Assembly: GCA_021298935.1 (NCBI GenBank)
Contig: JAJTHR010000206.1
Span: 1-6,965, forward strand
Origin: Parachlamydia sp.
Lineage (GTDB): Bacteria > Chlamydiota > Chlamydiia > Chlamydiales > Parachlamydiaceae
Length of the DNA stretch: 6,965 nucleotides
Direction: 5' to 3'
The position numbers and the translations under genes are program-made. Under the pieces are notes generated by a model. The model did not search any database, had not been told where the DNA came from, and saw only the letters and a program-made list of their open reading frames with translations. Shown piece after piece: positions 1-5,740 of this stretch (positions within the stretch are counted from its first letter, which is position 1; each line of letters opens with the position of its first letter).

Positions 1-1
1 A

Positions 2-109
2 AATTTTTGGCGGCGAGATTTTATGGCCCAGTACATTGCGGAGATCGCAGCAAACTTGGATAAGTTTGCAAGATCGAGCAATGAGCTGGGACGTAAAAGA
101 TGCCGATGA
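2..109 (+). CDS. C-terminal fragment of an unidentified gene (cut by window start)
   Basis: The reading frame is open from the first full codon at base 2 to a TGA at 107-109, giving 35 residues. The tail looks protein-like: an alternating hydrophobic/charged helix (DFMAQYIAEIAANLDKF) followed by a basic end (GRKRCR). I do not recognise the family and assign no function. The frame choice rests on two weak arguments. Its residue composition is plausible, and a terminator-like hairpin with a T-run starts about 44 bases after the stop, as expected for a gene ending here. The alternatives are the first frame, which stops at 61-63, and the third frame, which stays open to 278 but would read through the hairpin and into AT-rich non-coding-like sequence. 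Sequence left of the window would settle it. Confidence 0.35.
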   Translation, partial: NFWRRDFMAQYIAEIAANLDKFARSSNELGRKRCR

Positions 110-152
110 AAAATTTAAAGACCTATCCGCGCGTGGTATATCTCACAATCTA

Positions 153-192
153 CTTGAGCTTTCAGGCAGAGAAGCCCAAAACTCAGGTTTTT
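153..192 (+). terminator. Candidate intrinsic terminator (imperfect hairpin plus T-run)
   Basis: Bases 153-167 can pair with 174-187 around a six-base loop (AGAGAA, 168-173). The outer stem is CTTGAG with CTCAGG (one G-U), then TTT with AAA, then GGC with GCC. A C/A mismatch and a small asymmetric internal loop interrupt it. Five T residues (188-192) follow the stem directly. It would end transcription of the gene finishing at 109. The interruptions make it weaker than the terminator at 746-790. Confidence 0.45.
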
Positions 193-252
193 ACTGTTTA
201 GTCGTTTTTCGTGCGCTTATCTTATTACGTTTGATATTAAATGATTGGGTTG

Positions 253-306
253 TTAACACTTTTTTAAAGAGATTTTAATTTAACGTTATTGTATACTAAT
301 TATAAT
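253..306 (+). promoter_or_regulatory. AT-rich promoter region for the 334-735 gene (exact elements ambiguous)
   Basis: Between the candidate terminator at 153-192 and the start codon at 334 the DNA becomes very AT-rich and holds several sigma-70-like elements. TATAAT at 301-306 is a perfect -10 but has only poor -35 matches at 15-16 bases. TATACT at 292-297 is a second -10 candidate. TTAACA at 253-258 is a 5/6 match to a -35 box, with TTTAAT at 274-279 at a short 15-base spacing. I cannot choose between them. Use of TATAAT would give a leader of about 20 bases. Apart from these elements I see nothing else in 193-333. Confidence 0.4.
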
Positions 307-324
307 AAAAATAAAAAAAAATTT

Positions 325-330
325 GGAGGA
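325..330 (+). promoter_or_regulatory. Shine-Dalgarno GGAGGA for the 334-735 gene
   Basis: GGAGGA lies three bases before ATG 334 (GGAGG core four bases before it). The spacing is short, but this is the strongest anti-16S match in the window. It supports ATG 334 over the in-frame TTG at 289, which lies within the promoter-like AT-rich stretch. Confidence 0.7.
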
Positions 331-333
331 TCT

Positions 334-735
334 ATGTCTGGTGATTTAATTACAAAATGTGCTTACAATACTCAATACATATTATACGATCGATTAAATG
401 ATTTTTCTACCCCCTACCCTGTTGCGGGCCGTTTTGTCGCTTTGCCTGTTGCATTGGTAGATGTAGGAATCGATATACTTAAGCTCCCTATTGCAGCAAT
501 AGAGTTCCTTGGGCTGGCTGCCATAAATTTGGTAGGAGCCGCTTTTTCTAATGATTATACGTTGAAAAAATCTTTGATGTTTGTTGACGCTACGCTCAGT
601 TGTTTAGTGAATACCCCATGCAAAATGGCAACGGCTCCTTTTAAATGTGCTTATCAGTTTTTTGCGATTCTCATCGATCCGGTGCACGTTAACTCGATTA
701 ATTTTAACTTTCCTACTTTTCATAATCGCTTATAA
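334..735 (+). CDS. Small hydrophobic protein, probably chlamydia-restricted, function unknown
   Basis: This 133-residue protein has no motif I can assign to an enzyme or transporter. After a polar N-terminus (residues 1-28) come two long, mildly hydrophobic, helix-like stretches at about 29-50 (AGRFVALPVALVDVGIDIL) and 52-71 (PIAAIEFLGLAAINLVGAAF). Further hydrophobic stretches lie near 80-92 and 101-114. Isolated D, K and E residues inside these stretches argue for amphipathic or membrane-surface helices rather than clean transmembrane spans. There is no Sec signal peptide. The pattern of a resolvase-free orphan with PVAGR, LP-A-D and P-AAIE segments recalls hypothetical proteins of environmental chlamydiae, but that is memory-based. 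ATG 334 is chosen for its GGAGGA. The gene is a single-gene unit, with candidate promoter elements before it and a strong terminator right after it, so it is expressed apart from the dxr block. An inclusion-membrane or other host-interface role is possible but unproven. Confidence 0.8.
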   Translation: MSGDLITKCAYNTQYILYDRLNDFSTPYPVAGRFVALPVALVDVGIDILKLPIAAIEFLGLAAINLVGAAFSNDYTLKKSLMFVDATLSCLVNTPCKMATAPFKCAYQFFAILIDPVHVNSINFNFPTFHNRL

Positions 736-745
736 TCATTAATTC

Positions 746-790
746 AGTCAATCAATAAGAGGGCTTAACCCTCTTATTGATTGACTTTTT
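746..790 (+). terminator. Strong intrinsic terminator after the small hydrophobic gene
   Basis: Bases 746-763 are perfectly complementary to 769-786 (18 pairs, counting the closing A-T). The loop is five bases (CTTAA), and a T-run covers 786-790. It begins 11 bases after the stop codon at 733-735. The stem has a G/C-rich top (AGAGGG with CCCTCT), as expected for Rho-independent termination on the + strand. No T-run is positioned for efficient termination in the reverse direction. It insulates the upstream gene from the dxr block. Its right arm also contributes the -35 box of the next promoter. Confidence 0.9.
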
Positions 791-808
791 CCCTATGAGT
801 GGTATAAT
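781..808 (+). promoter_or_regulatory. Sigma-70 (chlamydial sigma-66) type promoter for the dxr block
   Basis: TTGACT (781-786, 5/6 match) and a perfect TATAAT (803-808) are separated by 16 bases. A TGG immediately before the -10 (800-802) forms an extended -10. This is the best promoter in the window. Transcription would start near 814-816, leaving a leader of about 25 AT-rich bases before the dxr ATG. The -35 box lies inside the right arm of the preceding terminator hairpin. It is the only convincing promoter found ahead of dxr, and no comparable one is evident in the short gaps further down, so it probably serves the whole run of genes. Confidence 0.8.
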
Positions 809-838
809 GAATAATTATTTATAATTTAATTTTGATGA

Positions 839-1978
839 ATGAAATCCATTACTCTACTTGGGAGCACAGGCTCCATCGGACAGAACGCCCTTCGGGTGGC
901 CCGCCATTTAAAAGATGATTTCCACGTCGTGGCTCTTGCAGCCTGCAAAAATATTGATTTGCTTGAAATTCAAGCTAAAGAATTTAATCCTGACTTAATT
1001 GCTGTTTATGATGACGAGAGGGCCTGCGAACTGCAAAAAAGGCTGCCAGGCAAGACGATTTTAGCCGGGATGGAAGGGCTTCTTGCCGCGGCTTCTTACT
1101 CTAAAAGCGAATTGGTGATTTCAGCGATTTCCGGGACGATGGGGCTACAGCCCACACTGGCGGCGATTGCAGCCAAAAAAGATGTCGGTCTGGCAAATAA
1201 AGAGGCGCTTGTTTCCGGCGGCGCTCTTGTCATGAAAAAGGTCCAGGAAGCGGGCGTTCAACTACTTCCCATTGACAGCGAGCATAGCGCCATTTTTCAA
1301 TGCCTTAAAAATGAAAAAGGGGTGCGGCGCATTGTTCTAACCTCCTCCGGAGGCCCCTTTAGAGGCTGGACAGCCGAGCGGCTTGCAAATGTGACTGTGG
1401 AGCAGGCTTTAAGCCACCCCACCTGGAAGATGGGCCCCAAAGTGACAATCGACTCCTCCACCCTGATGAACAAGGGACTTGAAGTGATCGAAGCGTATTG
1501 GCTTTTTGGCGTCTCCCTTGACCAAATTGATGTGGTTGTCCATCCGCAAAGCATCATTCATAGCATGGTGGAATTTGAAGATTATTCGATGCTGGCCCAA
1601 ATGGGGGAGCCCAGCATGCTCGTTCCCATTCAATATGCAATGACCTATCCAAGACGTTTGCCAGGCCTTCTCCAGCCCTTTGATTTTGTGAAGCATGGCC
1701 GCCTGGAATTTGAAAAACCGGATCTCTCTCTGTTCCCTTGTTTGCGGCTGGCATACGAAGCGTTGCAAAGGGGGGGCAGCCTGCCTTGTTACATGAATGC
1801 GGCAAATGAGGTGCTTGTGGGAAGATTTCTGGAAAAAGAAATCGGTTGGAGAGATATCAGTGTATTGCTGGAAGGATTGATGAATCGGCATACTTGCATT
1901 AATATCGATTCTTTAGACACAATTTTAGCCATAGATGCGTTGGCACGCGAAGAGGCCGGTGCGATTTGTTTAATATAA
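839..1978 (+). CDS. dxr: 1-deoxy-D-xylulose 5-phosphate reductoisomerase (IspC/Dxr)
   Basis: This cytosolic enzyme of the MEP pathway rearranges and reduces 1-deoxy-D-xylulose 5-phosphate to 2-C-methyl-D-erythritol 4-phosphate with NADPH and a divalent metal; the family is the fosmidomycin target. At 379 residues it has normal length. The NADPH-binding GSTGSIG is at residues 8-14 and ANKEALVSGG at 119-128. Metal ligands are D146 and E148 in PIDSEHS, and E215 in NKGLE. Substrate-binding LTSSGGPFRGW spans 167-177; the mobile loop with H193, W196 and M198 (HPTWKMG) follows. S206, N211, K212 and H241 (HPQSIIHS) match the E. coli residues at a constant offset of 16. Nothing essential is missing. 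ATG 839 is fixed by an in-frame TGA just before it (836-838). No Shine-Dalgarno is visible; the leader is A/T-rich. It is the first gene of the block, with rseP nine bases downstream. Confidence 0.98.
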   Translation: MKSITLLGSTGSIGQNALRVARHLKDDFHVVALAACKNIDLLEIQAKEFNPDLIAVYDDERACELQKRLPGKTILAGMEGLLAAASYSKSELVISAISGTMGLQPTLAAIAAKKDVGLANKEALVSGGALVMKKVQEAGVQLLPIDSEHSAIFQCLKNEKGVRRIVLTSSGGPFRGWTAERLANVTVEQALSHPTWKMGPKVTIDSSTLMNKGLEVIEAYWLFGVSLDQIDVVVHPQSIIHSMVEFEDYSMLAQMGEPSMLVPIQYAMTYPRRLPGLLQPFDFVKHGRLEFEKPDLSLFPCLRLAYEALQRGGSLPCYMNAANEVLVGRFLEKEIGWRDISVLLEGLMNRHTCINIDSLDTILAIDALAREEAGAICLI

Positions 1979-1980
1979 GG
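1977..1980 (+). promoter_or_regulatory. Ribosome binding site AAGG for rseP, overlapping the dxr stop
   Basis: AAGG shares its two A residues with the dxr TAA stop and lies seven bases before ATG 1988. The overlap means ribosomes terminating on dxr sit on the rseP binding site, which favours translational coupling. Confidence 0.55.
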
Positions 1981-1987
1981 TTATGTT

Positions 1988-3940
1988 ATGATCATTAGTT
2001 TTCTTTATGTGGTTCTCGCTATCTTAGGCCTGAGCTTCCTTATCTTTATCCATGAACTCGGACACTACTACATGGCCCGTCGTGTCGGGATGAGAGTCGA
2101 AGTCTTTTCCATCGGTTTTGGAAAACCCCTCTATACTTGGGTTAGAGATGGGGTCAAATGGCAGATCGGATGGTTGCTGTTTGGCGGTTATGTCAAAATT
2201 GCCGGCATGGAGACGAGTGATCAAAAAGACATTTATGAAGTCAGTGATGGCTTTTTTAGCCGCTCTCCTCTTGACCGTATCAAGGTCGCTTTCATGGGCC
2301 CTTTTGTCAATATCGTTTTTGCTTTTCTTGCATTTACCCTGCTATGGCTAGTGGGAGGAAGAGAGAAGAACTTTAACGAGTTCACAGGCAAGATCGGCTG
2401 GGTCGACCCTAAATCCGAATTATTTATGAAAGGAGTCCGGCCGGGAGATGAAATCATATCCTACAATTCTCAAGCATTTCAAGGGATCAAGGACCATCTG
2501 TCCGCCCCCATGACATCCAGTGGCGAAATGACAGTCGAAGGGCGGCATGTCGATCTTTTAACCCATGAAAAAACACCCTTTAATTATACCATCAAACCCT
2601 ATTCCCATCCTAATGCGGAAGATAGGGATGTTGTCACCTCAGGAATCCTTAATTCGGCCAATTACCTGATTTATGACCGCCTTCCAGGCGGCGGTGAAAA
2701 TCCTCTGCCTGAAAATTCCCCGCTTAAATATAGCGGCATCCAATACGGCGACCGTGTTGTTTGGATGGATGGCTTGCCGATCTATTCGTTGCAAGAGTTA
2801 TCTCACATTTTGAATGAAGAAAGGGTTCTGGTCACTATCCAAAGAGGCGATGACGTTCTGCTCCGCCGCGTTCCGCGCGTTCCAAGCGAAGAATTAAAGC
2901 TTGATCATGAAGTGAGGGAAGAATTGATTGACTGGCAATTTGAAGCCGAATTAAACGGCGTTAAATTTCAAAAGCTGTACACGCTTCCGTACAATTTGAA
3001 TAATGAAACCCTTGTGGAAGGCCGAGTCAAATTCATCGACAAAGATAAGGAAAAAGAAGCTTTTCCGGAAGCGCCTTATTCCGAATTGGACGCTCCTCTA
3101 AATCCTGGGGATAAAATTTTGGCTGTCAGCGGCATCCCTGTGACCTATTCATTCGAAGTCCTTTCAAGGCTGCAACACAAAATAGCCAATGTGATTGTTC
3201 AAAGGGGGGTGAGTAAATCTCTGCCTTCCTGGCAATCCATCGATGAGAGTTTTGACAACGAGTTTGATCCGGCTGATCTTCAAAAAATGACATCCCATTT
3301 TGGTTTGCCTGGCGAAATCAATGCCTCCGGCAATCTCGTCTTGCTTAAGCGGGTTGTCCCTAAGCAAAGGAAAGATTTTTTTGTGACGCCTGAAAGCCAA
3401 GCCGCTTTTGCTCAGGAATTGGCTGAGCAGAAGAAAAAAATTGAACAAATTGATGATCCTGAGAAGAGGTCGTATGCAAGCCAGCAGCTTGAAAAGCATC
3501 CGCACCAGCTTCTTTACGGTCTGCCGGCCCGTGATCAAACAGTCAGCTACAACCCCAATCCGGTTGAGATGTTTTTAAAGACATCCGAAGAAATCTGGAC
3601 AATATTGAAAGCGTTATTCACCGGTTCCTTGAATCCTAAATGGATGAGCGGGCCAGTCGGAATTGTGCATATTGTGCATGATCATTCAATGAACGGCATA
3701 AAAGAAGCTCTTTATTGGTTAGGCGCAATTAGCTTGAACTTAGGGCTTCTTAATCTGCTGCCTATCCCGGTTTTGGACGGGGGGACGATTTGCTTCTCTC
3801 TCTATGAGCTGATCAGCGGTAAAAGGCTGAAGCCCAAAACGTTAGAAAAGCTGATCATTCCTTTTGCCATGATTTTAATAGGATTTTTTATCTACCTTAC
3901 CTACTTTGACGTGAGCAGGCTTTTGAAGCATATTTTATAA
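1988..3940 (+). CDS. rseP: RseP-type site-2 intramembrane zinc metalloprotease (enlarged, three PDZ-like segments)
   Basis: Site-2 proteases cut transmembrane segments of membrane proteins within the inner membrane, classically anti-sigma factors and remnant signal peptides. The zinc motif HELGH is at residues 22-26 in the first membrane helix. A conserved GPFVN is at 104-108 in the second (about 98-122). The third zinc ligand is D597 in NLLPIPVLDGG (589-599), and a last helix spans about 622-640. Between the catalytic halves are three PDZ-like units marked by GD-I/V cores: KGVRPGDEII (148-157), SGIQYGDRVVWMDGLPI (249-265) and PLNPGDKILAVSGIPV (370-385). A charged, helix-prone stretch follows at about 472-504. 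At 650 residues it is about 200 longer than E. coli RseP (450), which has two PDZ domains; chlamydial RseP is similarly long (about 620 in C. trachomatis, from memory). The substrate is unknown. All catalytic residues are present, so it is probably active. Confidence 0.96.
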   Translation: MIISFLYVVLAILGLSFLIFIHELGHYYMARRVGMRVEVFSIGFGKPLYTWVRDGVKWQIGWLLFGGYVKIAGMETSDQKDIYEVSDGFFSRSPLDRIKVAFMGPFVNIVFAFLAFTLLWLVGGREKNFNEFTGKIGWVDPKSELFMKGVRPGDEIISYNSQAFQGIKDHLSAPMTSSGEMTVEGRHVDLLTHEKTPFNYTIKPYSHPNAEDRDVVTSGILNSANYLIYDRLPGGGENPLPENSPLKYSGIQYGDRVVWMDGLPIYSLQELSHILNEERVLVTIQRGDDVLLRRVPRVPSEELKLDHEVREELIDWQFEAELNGVKFQKLYTLPYNLNNETLVEGRVKFIDKDKEKEAFPEAPYSELDAPLNPGDKILAVSGIPVTYSFEVLSRLQHKIANVIVQRGVSKSLPSWQSIDESFDNEFDPADLQKMTSHFGLPGEINASGNLVLLKRVVPKQRKDFFVTPESQAAFAQELAEQKKKIEQIDDPEKRSYASQQLEKHPHQLLYGLPARDQTVSYNPNPVEMFLKTSEEIWTILKALFTGSLNPKWMSGPVGIVHIVHDHSMNGIKEALYWLGAISLNLGLLNLLPIPVLDGGTICFSLYELISGKRLKPKTLEKLIIPFAMILIGFFIYLTYFDVSRLLKHIL

Positions 3941-3941
3941 C

Positions 3942-3945
3942 GAGG
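3942..3945 (+). promoter_or_regulatory. Ribosome binding site GAGG deciding a TTG start
   Basis: GAGG lies seven bases before TTG 3953, in the 12-base gap after rseP. The ideal spacing, the lack of an early in-frame ATG, and the fit of the resulting N-terminus (a short polar/amphipathic segment before the first membrane helix) support TTG as the start. Confidence 0.65.
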
Positions 3946-3952
3946 CAAAGGG

Positions 3953-5740
3953 TTGAATAAAAGCCTGATCGGCAGTTTGATTGAAATGATCCGCAGCTAT
4001 CGCTTGCGGGTCATTTTTGCTTTTGTGCTTGTTCTTCTTTCCAATTTGCTAATCGTTTTAAACCCACTGATTTTAAGACAGGCGATCATGGCCCTCGTTC
4101 CAGGCCAGTTCGAAGAGCCTACTCTTCTGACCCGCCTTCTTCAAAAAGAAATGGGGAGTCTCTACCACTGCCCTTATGGATGGGCTTTCCTGATGATCGG
4201 GATAGGGACCGCTGCCGCTGCTTTGAAATATTATATGCGCATGATCTTTATCACAATGGGGCGCGAAGTGGAATTGCAGCTTCGGCAAAAACTCTTCGAT
4301 CGTCTGCAAGCGCAGTCTAAAATTTTTTTCGACAAGTATGGAATCGGGGATTTGCTCAGCCGCTTGACCAACGACATTAGCGCTTACCGGGATCTCTTAG
4401 GGCCCGGGCTAATGTATCCTATTTTTTTTTCGACTCTCCTCATTCCTGTGATGATAGCTCTTTTTACCCTTTCTCCGTTAATGGCCTCCGTCACTCTCAT
4501 CCCCCTTTTTGTCATTTATGGTTTGAATAGCGCTATCCGTCAACCTCTCTACCATCTTGCCCGGCAGGTTCAGGAGTCTTTAGGGTCAATGAGCGGCATG
4601 GTGCATGAACATTATTCTGGGATTCGCATTGTTAAAGCTTATGCCCTTGAGTTGAAGCTGCTTCAAAAATTTAAAAGGCTTGGGAAGAATTTTCAAACGA
4701 TCAGCATGCGCTTTGGATGCTTTCAGGGAATGGTTTTTCCTTTTTTGACTTTGATTATTAAAAGCGTGTCCCTGCTTATTGTCGTTGTTGCCGGAGGAAT
4801 GATTGCCTATCGCACAGAGAACTTCAATGCCGCCGATTTCCTCTCTTTTATGTGGCTTCAATCCTACCTTTTCACCCCTTTGCTTATGCTGGGATGGATC
4901 CTTCCCATGTACCAAAAAGGGAAAGCGGCTTATGGTCGATTGGTGGAAATCTATGAAGAGCCGATCGAGCTCCAAGAGCGTGCTCCAAATTTAAATGCTA
5001 TTGAGCCGCAGGATTCAATTGTCATTAAGGATTTAACCTTTTCCTATCCCCATCAGATGAAGGCAGCCTTAAGAGGAATCAATCTGACTATTCCGTCCGG
5101 CGCTTTTATTGGGATTACAGGACCCGTGGGGTCTGGCAAAACAACCCTTTTCCGGCTGCTAAATCGGGAGTATGAAATACCTGAAAATAAGATTTTAATC
5201 GGGGGAAAAGACATCCATTCCTATCGCTTAAGCGCTTTTCATCAGGCGATTGTCATGGTTGAGCAAATGCCTTTCCTTTTTTCCAAAAGCATTCAGGATA
5301 ATATCGGATTTGGCTTAGATTTGAGCGAGGAGAAGCTGGAAAAGGTCTCCAGACAAGCAGATATTTATGATACCATTAAAAAATTTCCTCAACAATTTTC
5401 AACGGTTGTCGGTGAAAGAGGGATCTCCCTTTCCGGCGGCCAGAAACAGCGCATTGCCATTGCCAGGGCTTTTTTGACCGATCGACCCATCTTGCTTTTA
5501 GATGATATCTTTTCTTCCCTGGATACCGAAACGGAACATCGCGTATTTGAAGCCATTAAAGCAAATTTTAGCGGAAAAACGGTTTTGCTTGTGACCCACC
5601 GGGTTTCCATCCTGGAGCAATTAGACCGCTTAATCTATATGAAAGAGGGAAAAATTGTGGAAGAGGGCACGCCTGAAGAATTAGTCAGGAAGAAGGGATT
5701 TTACGAGGCATTATATAATCTCCAAAAGAGAGACCTTTAA
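3953..5740 (+). CDS. ABC exporter half-transporter with degenerate Walker B (MdlA-like subunit)
   Basis: This inner-membrane type IV ABC exporter has a membrane domain followed by an ATPase domain (595 residues, normal length). Six helices lie at about 18-44, 76-100, 152-172, 174-195, 258-285 and 292-318. The loop between the first two (about 50-75) is longer than usual. The nucleotide-binding domain has Walker A GPVGSGKT (390-397), Q-loop Q438, signature LSGGQ (493-497), Walker B ILLLDD (513-518), D-loop SSLD (521-524) and H549 (VTHR). The residue after the Walker B Asp is D518, not the catalytic Glu. This is the known mark of the non-hydrolysing site in heterodimeric exporters such as TM287/288, and E. 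coli MdlA also has LDD as I recall. The ABC gene that follows without a gap is therefore its likely partner. The substrate (drug, lipid or peptide) cannot be read from sequence. TTG 3953 is supported by GAGG. Confidence 0.93.
   Translation: MNKSLIGSLIEMIRSYRLRVIFAFVLVLLSNLLIVLNPLILRQAIMALVPGQFEEPTLLTRLLQKEMGSLYHCPYGWAFLMIGIGTAAAALKYYMRMIFITMGREVELQLRQKLFDRLQAQSKIFFDKYGIGDLLSRLTNDISAYRDLLGPGLMYPIFFSTLLIPVMIALFTLSPLMASVTLIPLFVIYGLNSAIRQPLYHLARQVQESLGSMSGMVHEHYSGIRIVKAYALELKLLQKFKRLGKNFQTISMRFGCFQGMVFPFLTLIIKSVSLLIVVVAGGMIAYRTENFNAADFLSFMWLQSYLFTPLLMLGWILPMYQKGKAAYGRLVEIYEEPIELQERAPNLNAIEPQDSIVIKDLTFSYPHQMKAALRGINLTIPSGAFIGITGPVGSGKTTLFRLLNREYEIPENKILIGGKDIHSYRLSAFHQAIVMVEQMPFLFSKSIQDNIGFGLDLSEEKLEKVSRQADIYDTIKKFPQQFSTVVGERGISLSGGQKQRIAIARAFLTDRPILLLDDIFSSLDTETEHRVFEAIKANFSGKTVLLVTHRVSILEQLDRLIYMKEGKIVEEGTPEELVRKKGFYEALYNLQKRDL

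Noticed and set aside
36..278. 80-residue open frame starting at TTG
   Set aside because: It has no ribosome binding site, crosses the terminator-like hairpin at 153-192, and its C-terminal part is encoded by AT-rich sequence that looks like a promoter region. It could be part of a decayed gene but is not supported as a CDS.
289..333. N-terminal extension of the small hydrophobic protein to a TTG at 289
   Set aside because: The added 15 codons are A/T-rich, lysine- and asparagine-heavy, contain the TATAAT element and precede the GGAGGA that clearly serves ATG 334.
835..918. Overlapping ATG at 835 (ATGAATG) opening a 27-codon frame into dxr
   Set aside because: It has no Shine-Dalgarno and a composition that is just the shifted dxr sequence. 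The conserved GSTGSIG in the 839 frame fixes the real start.
1297..1891. Several minus-strand open frames of 83-160 residues inside dxr
   Set aside because: They lie entirely opposite a full-length gene with every catalytic motif intact and have no ribosome binding sites or recognisable protein features. They are codon-bias shadows.
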